DNA of 64,000 nt from Thiodiazotropha sp050291245 (GTDB lineage: Bacteria > Pseudomonadota > Gammaproteobacteria > Chromatiales > Chromatiaceae), in NCBI GenBank assembly GCA_050291245.1, contig JBNKJP010000001.1:1-64000 (forward strand), given 5' to 3'. The notes under the pieces were generated by a model. The model was not told where the DNA came from and did not search any database. It saw only the letters and a program-made list of their open reading frames with translations. How positions within the stretch are numbered: the stretch's first letter is position 1; every line of letters begins with the position of its first letter. The translations under genes and the position numbers were made by a program. This document shows positions 17,496 to 26,352 of the stretch, one piece after another.

Positions 17496-17865
17496 GACGA
17501 CCAACTTCCTTCTGGTTCGATGATCCATAGATCTCATCAAACAGATCGACCGCGGTTCTGCGGTTTCCATATAGCCAGGGTATCGGTACTTGCTTCTAAA
17601 AGTTTAAGAGAATGTAACAAAAAATCCACTACTAGTTCATGGTTAGAACTTTAATGCTTACATACATTTACAAACCGCTATCGTTCATAGAACAAATTAA
17701 TATTTTTCAGATTTTCCAATTACGATAAACATCATATATAGAAACCGTTTAATTCTCTCTAACATCGTATAATTTTATAATGCAGTGAACAAAGAATGAG
17801 TAGCCGGGATGAAGCGAAACGGAATCCTGGATGACGGAGATCTTTCCCTGAAGATATTGATATCT
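17496..17865. other. AT-rich gap
   Basis: This stretch is markedly richer in A+T than its flanks, for example around 17590-17790. It shows no repeat shared with the other families and no convincing coding frame. It probably carries the promoter of the small protein and Cache operon. It lies next to an AT-rich NYN gene, so both may belong to one acquired segment. Confidence 0.4.
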
Positions 17866-18582
17866 CTAGGCAGTTACCTTCTTACGCTTATCTTTAACCA
17901 AAAATGCGTTTCCCTGCCCACGTTTTAATTCAAAAAGATCTATCGCCTTGAACAAACTACTCAGGTTTTTATATCCGTAATTTCTCGTATCAAAGGATGT
18001 TTTATTCGAAATATGAGACCCAACCGGACCCAAGGATGCCCAACCATCCTCATCCTCTGTTGCCTCTATCGCCTGACGCAACAGGTGAATCAGTTTTGTA
18101 TCGGACTTAATGCTTTTTGATTTTCCAGTTTCCGTGTCGTTTTGCACCTGTTCATCATCGAGATACAAGAACTTCGAACAGGCATTTACAAATGGAGAGG
18201 GTGTCTTACGCTCCCCAAACCCCAATACTACTTTACCCTCAGCAAGCGCTCGAGTAACCATTGGAGTGAAATCCGAATCAGATGACACAAAGCACATCAC
18301 ATCGATATTTTTTGTATACATAACATCCATGGCGTCGATCACCAACGCGATATCAGATGCATTTTTACCTTTGGTGAGATCATATTGCTGAATCGGCTGT
18401 ATTGCATATTCATGCAACAAGTCCTCCCATGATTTCAATCCTGGATTCTTCCAGTTTCCATAGGCCTTTCTGATTGTTACAACCCCATATTTCGCCACTT
18501 CACTGAGTACGTCTTCAAATTTCGATGCTGGGGCATTCTCTGCATCGATAAACAGCGCGATCTTTTGCTTTATGTCATTCAT
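17866..18582 (-). CDS. NYN-domain protein with OST-HTH/LOTUS domain
   Basis: The 238-residue protein has an N-terminal NYN (PIN-like nuclease) domain: LFIDAENAP (9-17), the aspartate-rich NASDIALVIDAMDVMY near 73-88, and FVSSDSDFTPMVTRALAEG. The C-terminal part (about 160-235) reads as an OST-HTH/LOTUS domain (LIHLLRQAIEATEDEDGWASLGPVGSHI), a module linked to RNA binding. The acidic residues needed for metal-dependent RNA cleavage are present, so an RNA-processing or RNA-quality role is plausible but unproven. ATG 18580-18582 is preferred over the upstream TTG; no strong ribosome site exists. The gene is much more AT-rich than its neighbours, which suggests transfer. Confidence 0.85.
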   Translation of the reverse strand: MNDIKQKIALFIDAENAPASKFEDVLSEVAKYGVVTIRKAYGNWKNPGLKSWEDLLHEYAIQPIQQYDLTKGKNASDIALVIDAMDVMYTKNIDVMCFVSSDSDFTPMVTRALAEGKVVLGFGERKTPSPFVNACSKFLYLDDEQVQNDTETGKSKSIKSDTKLIHLLRQAIEATEDEDGWASLGPVGSHISNKTSFDTRNYGYKNLSSLFKAIDLFELKRGQGNAFLVKDKRKKVTA

Positions 18583-18597
18583 ATTTGAAACCAAGAT

Positions 18598-19779
18598 TCA
18601 AACTTGATATTGCAGACTGTAGCGTCTTAAAAATCCCACGAACTCCTGCAACGCCTCTACACCACTCCCCTCGGCCTGGGCGCACCACTGAGTCAATGCC
18701 TCGAGACGCTTTTCATGACTCGAGGCCTGTTGTTCCCAGATCTTTTGCAACCGGAGTTTGTAGTGGTACACCAGCTCCAGAACCCGGTTGTCATCCAGGA
18801 TGTCACTGAGCAGCTTCCGGTCACGGTCGGTGAGCAGGATCGCATCCCTGCGTACCAGTCGCGAAGCGGTACGGTAGAGCCGTTTCAAGTGACGATCCGC
18901 GTGCCGCATCTCGATCCGGAATACCGGTTTCAAAACCCGGCGACGATAGTCAGCAAACAACTGCAGCCGATTGACGGTCAGGGCTTTGATGGCCTCCACA
19001 TCGAGTTGCGGGCGCTCATCGACAAAGCCTCGTCGGGGGGCGACCTTGAGAACCTTGGCCAAACCCAGATAGGAGAAGAGCTTGATGTACATCCAGCCGA
19101 TGTCGAATTCAAACCAGCGGTTGGAAAGTTTCGCGGAACTGCCGAAGGCGTGGTGATTGTTGTGCAACTCCTCTCCGCCGATAAAGATTCCCCAGGGGAA
19201 GATATTGGTCGCCGCGTTGGGAATTTCGAAATTGCGATAACCCCAGTAGTGACCCACGCCATTGACCACGCCGGCCGCCCAGAAGGGAATCCACACCATC
19301 TGCACCGCCCATATCGTCAGGCCGACGGGACCCAGGGCGATCAGCTCGATGATCAGTAGCAGGGAAATCCCAACAAAGTTGTGCGGCCGGTAGAGATGAC
19401 GTTCCAGCCAGTCATCGGGAGTGCCTTTGCCGTAACGCTTCAGGGTCTGTGAATTGGCCGCTTCACCGCGATAAAGCTCCGCGCCCTGCCACAGTACTTT
19501 GCGCAGACCACGGGTCTGGGGACTGTGGGGATCCTCTTCGGTTTCACATAGGGCATGGTGTTTGCGGTGGATGGCTACCCACTCCCGGGTCACCATGCCG
19601 GTGGTCATCCAAAGCCAGAAACGGAAAAAATGGCTCAGAACCGGGTGCAGGTTCAACGCCCGGTGCGCCTGGTGACGATGCAGGAAGACGGTAACCGAAA
19701 CGATGGTGACATGGGTCAGGACCAGGGTGAGGATCAGGTAACCTGACAGGGACAACTCAAACAACCCATTAAAGCTCAT
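18598..19779 (-). CDS. Membrane fatty-acid (acyl-CoA type) desaturase
   Basis: The protein (393 residues) belongs to the di-iron desaturases that introduce a cis double bond in acyl chains at the membrane. The three histidine boxes are present: HRHQAH, HRKHH and HNNHH. Hydrophobic segments flank them (LSGYLILTLVLTHVTIVSVTVFL; FVGISLLLIIELIALGPVGLTIW). The C-terminal 120 residues after the last box are basic and helical, longer than in short desaturases. ATG 19777-19779 is chosen because GAGG lies upstream and MSFNGLFELSLSGY is a typical start. The neighbouring NYN gene starts 15 nt past its stop, in the same direction. Confidence 0.9.
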   Translation of the reverse strand: MSFNGLFELSLSGYLILTLVLTHVTIVSVTVFLHRHQAHRALNLHPVLSHFFRFWLWMTTGMVTREWVAIHRKHHALCETEEDPHSPQTRGLRKVLWQGAELYRGEAANSQTLKRYGKGTPDDWLERHLYRPHNFVGISLLLIIELIALGPVGLTIWAVQMVWIPFWAAGVVNGVGHYWGYRNFEIPNAATNIFPWGIFIGGEELHNNHHAFGSSAKLSNRWFEFDIGWMYIKLFSYLGLAKVLKVAPRRGFVDERPQLDVEAIKALTVNRLQLFADYRRRVLKPVFRIEMRHADRHLKRLYRTASRLVRRDAILLTDRDRKLLSDILDDNRVLELVYHYKLRLQKIWEQQASSHEKRLEALTQWCAQAEGSGVEALQEFVGFLRRYSLQYQV

Positions 19780-20146
19780 TGGTGCATACCTCGGAGGCAG
19801 GAGCGGCGCCTTGCCTGATTGAACGTAACTCAGGACTCCTGACGAAGCGGCTGCCAAGAGGGTCAACCACATGGCACATCCGAGGGTGAGACCGAAAAGG
19901 AATCACTGGAACCGGGAGGAACAATGTGGGTCGATGCCGAATTGTGCTTACTTGAGGTGATGTTCCAGGTTTCCGTCATCCCGGCGTATACCGGGATCCA
20001 GAATGCCTGACGGTGCAATATTCCTGGATCCCGGCATACGCCAGGATGACGATGGTTTTTTGCGAAAGTGAAGTGTCATTCGGCTCGTTGCCCTAAGATT
20101 ACACCAGCCATTCGGCTGTTGCACGATGGTTGGGAAAGAAAGCCCT
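19780..20146. other. Gap between desaturase and Crp/Fnr gene
   Basis: Both flanking genes point left, so this gap holds the desaturase promoter. It contains one copy of the double-hairpin repeat (19973-20055). Nothing else is recognisable. Confidence 0.45.
19973..20055. repeat. Double-hairpin dispersed repeat, copy 2
   Basis: CCGTCATCCCGGCGTATACC starts the element and CCAGGATGACGATGG ends it; the arms fold as ATCCCGGCGTATACCGGGAT and ATCCCGGCATACGCCAGGAT. The central GAATGCCTGACGGTGCAATA is close to the same part of the copies at 25581 and 31488. Confidence 0.8.
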
Positions 20147-20788
20147 TCACTGCGGCTGGATCAACCGGGAAAGCCATGCCGCGTCGGTCACAATCACGGC
20201 GCCCCGCCGGGTGGATACGGCGCCGTTGGCGACAAATCCCTGAATCAGCCGGGCGATCACCTCGCGGGTGGTGCCCAGGTGCGCACCCAGCTCCTGCTGG
20301 GTTGCGTGCAATACCCCCTCCTCCGTAGCATTGGAGAGGATGAAATTTGCCAGACGCTGATCCAGATTGCAGGCGTGTACCTGCTCCAACTCTTCCATCA
20401 GGCGGAACACCAGTCCCGAGAGTGCCTTCACCGTGAGATTCTGCACCGAGGATTCCCGCTCGAACAGTTGACGATAGAGCCCCCCGGGAATCACCTCTAC
20501 CCGGGTGTTCCGGTCGGCCTCCACCCAGGCCGGATAGCGCAGATCGTTGAACAGGCAGTTGAGCGCCAGCACACAGGTTTCTCCGGGACGAATGAAGTAG
20601 AGGGTCGCCTCACTGCCCTGGGGGGTGTAGGTGAACACCCGCAGTCGGCCCTGGGTGACCAGATAGGCGCCGGACACGGGCTGTCCCTTGTGGATCACCG
20701 GGGAGGGCTGGCTAAAGTGCTTATGAACAACACCGGATTGCAGCAGCGCCTGCCCCTGGGGGGAGAGATTGAGTAGGCTGTCAGACAT
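20147..20788 (-). CDS. Crp/Fnr family transcription regulator
   Basis: The 213-residue product has an N-terminal cyclic-nucleotide-binding-like beta roll (HKGQPVSGAYLVTQGRLRVFTYTPQG, FIRPGETCVLALNCLF) and a C-terminal winged helix whose recognition helix reads LGTTREVIARLIQGF. The R-E-x-x-x-R pattern is that of CRP rather than FNR. The N-terminal cysteine cluster of FNR is absent, so it is unlikely to hold an iron-sulfur cluster. ATG 20786-20788 (MSDSLLNLSPQ) is chosen by family length. It lies 49 nt after the di-haem peroxidase gene, probably in one operon. A TGTAGC-N4-GCTACA palindrome in front of that operon is a good candidate for its binding site. Confidence 0.88.
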   Translation of the reverse strand: MSDSLLNLSPQGQALLQSGVVHKHFSQPSPVIHKGQPVSGAYLVTQGRLRVFTYTPQGSEATLYFIRPGETCVLALNCLFNDLRYPAWVEADRNTRVEVIPGGLYRQLFERESSVQNLTVKALSGLVFRLMEELEQVHACNLDQRLANFILSNATEEGVLHATQQELGAHLGTTREVIARLIQGFVANGAVSTRRGAVIVTDAAWLSRLIQPQ

Positions 20789-20837
20789 GCAGACTCCAGC
20801 TTCAGGGGCGCGTGACGTTGCTAGGAATACCATAGAT

Positions 20838-22241
20838 CTACCCGTCCTGTGCGAAAGAATCAACCGTCTTTTCAGTATCACGCCCGATTCGCACCTCACC
20901 GATTCGCTTCACCAGGGTATCGCTGCTCAAGGCTTGCAGGAACGCGACCAGATCCGCCACCTGGTCCTCGCTCAGCGCCGGACGCTCGAGCCGGGTCATC
21001 ACCTTGAGATCATCCGCCCACACCAAGTAGGGCCCGGTCATGCCCAGTTGGACACTGGACATGATGCGCACCACTTCGGAAAGTTCATCCACGGAACCGT
21101 TGTGCAGCCAGGGGCCGGTAAGCGCCACATTGCGTAGCGAGGGAATCCGCCAACTGCCCCGCCCGCTGCCGGGAGCGGCGGCGCCGCTGTCCCGGGTTAG
21201 CCCGTAGCGCGCCTCATAGGGAGTCGGATAGGTGGGAAAGATCCGCATTGGCGCCCGGTCGTCAAACAGGCTGGCGCCACTGAAATTGGGTCCGAAATGA
21301 CAGTTGATGCAGCCAAGGGACTGAAACAGGGCCATGCCCTGCAGTTGCTGACCACTCAATGCCCCCAGGTCACCGCGTACGAATCGGTCGTAGGGTGAAT
21401 CGGGGGTGATCAGGGTGCGCTCGTAGCTGGCGATTGCCTGGGCCAGGCGCCTGGCGGTGATCCCGGAACCGGTTCCGAACGCCTGCTCGAACAGGGCGGT
21501 ATAGACCGGGTTCTCCCGAACCCGCTCCATCACCGTATCGAGAGACGGCATGCCCATTTCTATGGGATTGGTCAACGGACCCAGGGCCTGTTCCTCCAGG
21601 GAATGGGCTCGACCGTCCCAGAACAGCACCGACTGGAAGGCGGCATTCCACACTGTGGGGGCGTTGCGACTGCCCAACTGCCCTTCAATACCCCGGGAGG
21701 TAGCGCGACCGTCATCGCCGCTTCCAAGTTGCACATCGTGGCAGGAACTGCAGGACAGGCTCCTATCCCATGACAGATTGGTATCGTAAAACAACCGCTC
21801 ACCCAGCTGAATCTTCGCCTCGGTCAGGGGATTATCCACGGGTGTGGGCGCCTGTTCGGGCAGGGCCTGCCAAACATAGGTCGAGCGTTCCGCGGATGAT
21901 GTATACCGAGCCGCCGAGCCGTTTCCCGAAACAGGCAGGGGCTGCCAGACGTAACGCTTGGATCCCAACAGACCCAGCAAGGGATCGGGCTCTCCCAACA
22001 GAGGCTTTGCCTGGGGCTTTTCGAGCAGCGGTTCGATCACGATTTCGGGAAACAGGGACACACTGAGGATGATCATCAACTTCACGGCGAAGGCCAGGAT
22101 TCCTGTCCCCAGGGCGGTGGCCAGCAGCCACTGACGTCCCCGGACCAAGCCCCCATTCGGCCCCAGGTCGTAGTGAACCATGGCAAACAAAACCAACGCT
22201 CCGACAAATAGTGCAATAACCGCGACACTAATCAGATTCAT
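20838..22241 (-). CDS. Membrane-anchored di-haem cytochrome c peroxidase/MauG-type protein
   Basis: The 467-residue protein has two CxxCH haem c sites, CSSCH and CINCH, in the order and spacing of the di-haem peroxidase/MauG family. The downstream WRIPSLRNVALTGPWLHNGSV is a family hallmark. Unlike the usual soluble periplasmic enzymes, it starts with two hydrophobic segments (about 3-22 and 40-66) before a Pro-rich linker that repeats a YVWQxLP unit twice. The haem domains should face the periplasm and reduce peroxide or oxidise a partner protein. GAAGGTGAACG precedes the ATG. It is followed by a Crp/Fnr regulator, which suggests redox or gas-responsive control. Confidence 0.9.
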   Translation of the reverse strand: MNLISVAVIALFVGALVLFAMVHYDLGPNGGLVRGRQWLLATALGTGILAFAVKLMIILSVSLFPEIVIEPLLEKPQAKPLLGEPDPLLGLLGSKRYVWQPLPVSGNGSAARYTSSAERSTYVWQALPEQAPTPVDNPLTEAKIQLGERLFYDTNLSWDRSLSCSSCHDVQLGSGDDGRATSRGIEGQLGSRNAPTVWNAAFQSVLFWDGRAHSLEEQALGPLTNPIEMGMPSLDTVMERVRENPVYTALFEQAFGTGSGITARRLAQAIASYERTLITPDSPYDRFVRGDLGALSGQQLQGMALFQSLGCINCHFGPNFSGASLFDDRAPMRIFPTYPTPYEARYGLTRDSGAAAPGSGRGSWRIPSLRNVALTGPWLHNGSVDELSEVVRIMSSVQLGMTGPYLVWADDLKVMTRLERPALSEDQVADLVAFLQALSSDTLVKRIGEVRIGRDTEKTVDSFAQDG

Positions 22242-22300
22242 CGTTCACCTTCAAGGTTGTTTCGTGTAGATTCAACGTACTCTGAAGGGCTCATGGGATC

Positions 22301-22316
22301 TGTAGCAATTGCTACA
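22301..22316. promoter_or_regulatory. Perfect 16-bp palindrome, likely Crp/Fnr-family operator
   Basis: TGTAGCAATTGCTACA is a perfect palindrome of the TGT-N10-ACA form used by Crp-type regulators. It lies 60 nt before the peroxidase ATG and 107 nt before the divergent membrane-protein gene. The regulator encoded downstream has a CRP-type recognition helix. Confidence 0.6.
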
Positions 22317-22422
22317 CAAGGCATGCAGATCGAAAGACTCCAGCCATCATCTCAGAAAGAACCATCGGGAATAGGCTATATTCAGAACTGTCACCTTCCA
22401 CCACGAAACGCAGTTTGTAACC

Positions 22423-23208
22423 GTGAATCAGCATACGACCCTTAGCCCACAGACACGACTCATTGAGGCCTCGATCCGAGGCGCGATCTGGGCCTTCATC
22501 GGATTGCTCTATGCCATGCTGTTCGTATTTCTCGCCGGATTTTCAGAATACTGGCAGTTACCGATTGCTCCTTATATCTTCGCCGGCGTGCTATCAGGCA
22601 CCCTGGGTGCACTGATCTACAGCAGTATGCGGCTGTCGGTACTCATGACCATCGTCATCGCACCGGTCTCCCTGTTCTATTTCATGTTCACCGACAAACC
22701 GATGGACATACCGCGACTGCTGCTGATCGTTACCGTTCTGGGCGCGCTGATCGGTGCGCTTTACGGTGTTTTCTCCCTCGGTTCACGGGTCTACCGGGCG
22801 GACGCCAAGACCTTGGCGGGTTTCAGTTCGGGTTGGCTGGCCGCCCTGGGTTACCTGCTGGTATCCAGTTTTATCGACAATCCGCCCATCAGCCTCGTTG
22901 TGGCTCTGATGTGCCCCATTACCGGGATCATCTATGTGTTACTGGTGCCCGCCTTCATCAAGATGTACGACGATCTGCTGCCCCCGGTGGGCGATGGTCT
23001 GATGGCGGGAGTCGGAGTATCCGGGTTTGTCGCCCTGAGCCTGTTCATCATGACCAGCATTATCGATACCGAGCTGGCGGGCCCACTACTCCCCACCCTG
23101 GAGTGGATTCATGCCCAGTTGGGCTGGGCCGTGCTCGGGGGTATTGTCGGAGGCGGGTTGGCCGGGGTGATCTCCGGCCTGATGATGACCGATTGGCAGG
23201 ACCTGTAA
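22423..23208 (+). CDS. Polytopic inner-membrane protein, unknown function
   Basis: The 261-residue protein is almost wholly hydrophobic, with about seven membrane segments (for example AIWAFIGLLYAMLFVFLAGF and AVLGGIVGGGLAGVISGLMM) and short loops. No transporter, enzyme or signalling motif is recognisable. The frame begins with GTG (GTGAATCAG); no ATG is better placed. It is divergent from the peroxidase/Crp operon and shares with it the gap holding the TGTAGCAATTGCTACA palindrome, so both may answer to the same regulator. Its GC content and codon use match the neighbours. Confidence 0.65.
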   Translation: MNQHTTLSPQTRLIEASIRGAIWAFIGLLYAMLFVFLAGFSEYWQLPIAPYIFAGVLSGTLGALIYSSMRLSVLMTIVIAPVSLFYFMFTDKPMDIPRLLLIVTVLGALIGALYGVFSLGSRVYRADAKTLAGFSSGWLAALGYLLVSSFIDNPPISLVVALMCPITGIIYVLLVPAFIKMYDDLLPPVGDGLMAGVGVSGFVALSLFIMTSIIDTELAGPLLPTLEWIHAQLGWAVLGGIVGGGLAGVISGLMMTDWQDL

Positions 23209-23256
23209 AGCCTGTGGAATCCGGTGCTAGATTCGTTTTGTTTATATGACTCACCG

Positions 23257-25398
23257 TCAATTACAAATCCAGCGCAGATCGATCCCATAGTCGTCAAGAC
23301 TGAGCGGAGGAGGCGGCACCGACTCCTCCAATGAGGCTGCCGCAACACTTTCCTGGGTAAGCCGTTCCTGTCGACGCTGTTCGGCCTCCTCCCGATCCTT
23401 GGGCAGCCCCGAATAGGGCAGCCCCTCGGGTTGCCAGCCATGAATCCGCACACGCAGGGCTCGGGACTTTTGGGGATGACGCAACACCAGGGTCAGGGGC
23501 ATGCAGGGTTTGACGCCGGGATGCAGCCCGATCCAGGGTTCGAACTCCCGCAGACGAACGGCACAGAGCCGAACACCGCCCTGTTCGTCAACTTCATCGC
23601 GCAACGGCAGGCTCAATCCATTCCATTCGACACGCCATTGGGCAAAGGTTTTCTGCGCGGCATCCCGAACAGGCCTGAGCAGCACCTGCCAGCGGGCGGT
23701 ACTGGCATCCACCCAGCGGGACCCGCCCTGCTCCTGCCCCTCGGCATCGCCCCCCACCAGGGGCCAGAACTCCAGAGCCCGCTCGATCTCCAACTGGCAC
23801 TCCTCGAATCCGACCCGCCAACGGGTTCGAAACGGATCCTGCAGCAGACAGTTTTGCAGGGACTGGCCCAAACCGAGTCCGGCCTGCCACAGATCGGAAA
23901 AGACCTGCTGCAGATCCTGTTTGAGGAAAAACGGCAACGCGAAACGCCGATGCAGGGTATCGCCCCAGTCGAGCAGATCCGGCGTGACATCCCGCCGGGC
24001 CAGCATCGCAACCAGCGCGCGCAGCAGCAGTCCCAGGGCTGTAGAACGATCCGCGCTGCCGGCCATGCGGAAGGCGCGGAACTCCACCAGTCCGAGACGC
24101 CCCCGGCCGGGCAGGTAAGGATTCCAGAGTTTTTCGATATTCAGGTCGGAACGGTGACTGTTACCCGAGACATCCGTGAGAAACGGGGCCAGACTGCGCC
24201 ACAGGAATTCCGCATCCGGGTCCGCTTCATGCTCCAGCAGATGCAGCGCCAGACGCATTTCATGAAACAGGGTTCGCAGACCCTCGTCCGGGCGGGGGGA
24301 CTGACTGGTTCCCCCCAGGTAGTCGGGCGCGAACCAGTAGGAGAGCGCAGGATGCGCGACCCAGTAGCGAATCAGTCTCGGCAACAGGTGACGGTTGGTC
24401 AGAAAGGGGCTGAGCTTGGGCGTTCGTCCTCCCAGGGTCAGCTGTCCGCCCCCCCCACTGTCCGATTCCACTCCGTTGTACTGCAGACGATAGGTGGAAA
24501 GACCCACCCTTTCGCAAACCGTGAACAGCTCCCGGCTGGCGGTGTGAAATTGGCGGCTATCGGGATAGGGCGCCTGGTTGATCTCGATCACCGCCGGATC
24601 CGGGGTCAGGGTGGTCCAGGCCACTGTCTCATCCAGCGGAGGGGGCAATCCCTGGATGATCAATCCGGGCAGATACCGGGCGGCGGGTTCCAGTACCTCC
24701 AGAAAGCGCCGAAACGCCTCCACATCCGGAAACGCGGGTAACTCCAGGATCGCGCAATCGATGCCTTCATGTCCGGTATGAGGCCCCAGGGCCAACAAAT
24801 ACTCCCCCCGGGCGGCGAGTTCATCCTCGAGTCCCGAAAGGGGGATAGGCTGTTCGTGTCGGGATTCCCGGGACCAGCGCTCGATCTCCTCCGGACCGTG
24901 CATCAGGGGCTTGTCGTCGAAACGAAACACCAGGCGATGGGGCAGACTGCCCTGACACTTGAACGGGTGGGTCTGCCAGCCCCGCATGGAAAGACCGTGC
25001 AGCAGATGATCCATAAAGGCGAGCAGCCGCTCAGGGGGTAACGGGGGCAGCTCCTCATCCAGTGGGTCCGGAGGACCCTGCCAGACCGGGTTTCCGTCCC
25101 GCGAGGCATACAGTCCCAGGGACCAGCGCGGCAGGGGTTCACCCGGATATTGACGCCCCAGGGTGCGCATCACCAACGCCCCGGGATGCTGCTCCAGCAG
25201 GTGTCGCATCAGCTGCTGGGCGAGCAGCTCCTTTTCTCCGCCCAGGGCCTCCGAAAGCCACTCGGGCTGCTCGGAGTCACGCAGTGTGAAAGTCGGTTCG
25301 GCACCGATCCATAACCCGGGCATCGCCGTCTCGATCCGTTCATCGAGATCGGTAATCTCCTGCTGGAAGGTTGCGCAAGAATCGGTAGATAGTGACAC
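23257..25398 (-). CDS. Stand-alone DUF2126 protein
   Basis: The product (713 residues) matches the C-terminal half of the large transglutaminase-like DUF2126 proteins: GAEPTFT, WSLGLYASRDGNPVWQ, LPHRLVFRFDDKPL, VIEINQAPYPDSRQF, then NGVESDSGGGGQLTLGGRTP and LSYWFAPDYLGGTSQSPRPDE. Members of this group usually carry an N-terminal transglutaminase domain and sit with DUF403 and ATP-grasp-like genes, thought to build or cut peptide-like bonds. Here the N-terminal domain is missing and the usual partners are absent. The C-terminal 60 residues (PLSLDDYGIDLRWICN) look intact. Start GTG 25396-25398 with AGAGG upstream. The biochemical role is unknown. Confidence 0.8.
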   Translation of the reverse strand: MSLSTDSCATFQQEITDLDERIETAMPGLWIGAEPTFTLRDSEQPEWLSEALGGEKELLAQQLMRHLLEQHPGALVMRTLGRQYPGEPLPRWSLGLYASRDGNPVWQGPPDPLDEELPPLPPERLLAFMDHLLHGLSMRGWQTHPFKCQGSLPHRLVFRFDDKPLMHGPEEIERWSRESRHEQPIPLSGLEDELAARGEYLLALGPHTGHEGIDCAILELPAFPDVEAFRRFLEVLEPAARYLPGLIIQGLPPPLDETVAWTTLTPDPAVIEINQAPYPDSRQFHTASRELFTVCERVGLSTYRLQYNGVESDSGGGGQLTLGGRTPKLSPFLTNRHLLPRLIRYWVAHPALSYWFAPDYLGGTSQSPRPDEGLRTLFHEMRLALHLLEHEADPDAEFLWRSLAPFLTDVSGNSHRSDLNIEKLWNPYLPGRGRLGLVEFRAFRMAGSADRSTALGLLLRALVAMLARRDVTPDLLDWGDTLHRRFALPFFLKQDLQQVFSDLWQAGLGLGQSLQNCLLQDPFRTRWRVGFEECQLEIERALEFWPLVGGDAEGQEQGGSRWVDASTARWQVLLRPVRDAAQKTFAQWRVEWNGLSLPLRDEVDEQGGVRLCAVRLREFEPWIGLHPGVKPCMPLTLVLRHPQKSRALRVRIHGWQPEGLPYSGLPKDREEAEQRRQERLTQESVAAASLEESVPPPPLSLDDYGIDLRWICN

Positions 25399-25580
25399 GA
25401 AAACCTCTGAATGAAATGAGACTTGTAACTTGATTTAAGGTGTTTATACGGGTCTATCGCATGTCTGGAATCCACTGCAGGAGCAATCCAATAAACCGAA
25501 TAAACGTAACAGAAGTATCTTAATGGCATGGGGGAGCAAAAAGCACCCTTGGATTCTTATGGCACTCACTTAAGCCAAAA

Positions 25581-25644
25581 ACCACCGTCAGGCCGGCGTA
25601 TGCCGGGATCCAGAAGACAGGACGGTGCGATACCCCTGGATACC
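25581..25644. repeat. Double-hairpin dispersed repeat, copy 3 (truncated)
   Basis: CCACCGTCAGGCCGGCGTATGCC opens a first hairpin (GGCCGGCGTATGCCGGGATC); the central GACAGGACGGTGCGATA aligns with the copy at 19973, but the second hairpin is lost after CCTGGATACC. Confidence 0.7.
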
Positions 25645-25733
25645 ACTCTTAGTACCCCAACTAACTGGGTACATTCATCAAGCTGAAACGATCCTGTTAA
25701 GTGAGTGCGCGAGGGGATCAAGACCAAAGCTTT

Positions 25734-25842
25734 CTCGTTCCCACGCTCTGCGTGGGAATGCAGACCGAGGTACGGACCACTCATCAAGGCGGATCGTCAC
25801 AACAGACTTAATATGCGTTCCCACGCAGAGCGTGGGAACGAG
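25734..25842. repeat. CTCGTTCCCACGC inverted-pair element, complete copy
   Basis: CTCGTTCCCACGCTCTGCG at the left and its complement CGCAGAGCGTGGGAACGAG at the right bound a 109-bp unit; each end is itself a hairpin (TTCCCACGC-TCT-GCGTGGGAA). There is no coding capacity, so it is MITE- or BIME-like. Confidence 0.85.
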
Positions 25843-25925
25843 TTGAAAATCCAGAGCATCACCTAGAGTAAGCGCCATTCCCCGATAATTCTGGAGTGTG
25901 TAGTTTTGTCCTTTGATGCAATTTA

Positions 25926-26294
25926 TCAGGTATAGCGTTCATATTCCCATAGCCAATATTTCGATAGGTTCTCCATGGCAATGCCATAATCAGAGTCTTG
26001 ATTCAGATCTAAGTTATCCGGCAATGTATCTAAAATAAATTTATCCAGTTGAGCAATTAAATTTTCGATACTTTCCCAATATGGTATTGCAAAGATGAAC
26101 TCTTTGTTTTTGCTATACACCATAGATTTAAAAGTGCAGATATGAATTTGGAACCAATGACCTTCACCCTCTTTGATTCCAACCAGAACTTTCACCCACT
26201 CATCCACATAAGCAGGATCATCCGGCATCCAGGACTCATATTCTTCAGTTATGTTTTCATTGAAGAAAAAATCAGTGACCCGAAGTCGCAGCAT
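25926..26294 (-). CDS. Imm8-like orphan immunity protein
   Basis: The small acidic protein (122 residues) has the order WVKVLVGIKEGEGHWFQIHICTFKSM in its middle, which resembles the Imm8 family of immunity proteins from polymorphic toxin systems (GxxxxEGGxxFQxxVxT pattern). No toxin gene adjoins it: the neighbours are a repeat-rich gap and gnd. The gene is strongly AT-rich against the GC-rich flanks, a sign of recent transfer. ATG 26292-26294 is chosen; an AGG lies upstream, but the ribosome site is weak. If the assignment holds, it would guard against a toxin made elsewhere or by rival strains. The family call is from pattern only. Confidence 0.5.
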   Translation of the reverse strand: MLRLRVTDFFFNENITEEYESWMPDDPAYVDEWVKVLVGIKEGEGHWFQIHICTFKSMVYSKNKEFIFAIPYWESIENLIAQLDKFILDTLPDNLDLNQDSDYGIAMENLSKYWLWEYERYT

Positions 26295-26352
26295 CAGGAA
26301 CACCTGACGGATGTTTCAACACGCCTCCCGGGAGACAACCCTGCCGTGAAAG

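Larger units (their letters stand above)
25399..25925. other. Repeat-bearing gap
   Basis: It contains a shortened double-hairpin repeat (25581-25644) and a complete CTCGTTCCCACGC inverted pair (25734-25842). Frames here are made of repeat sequence and are not taken as genes. The gap separates the DUF2126 gene from the AT-rich Imm8-like orphan. Confidence 0.6.
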
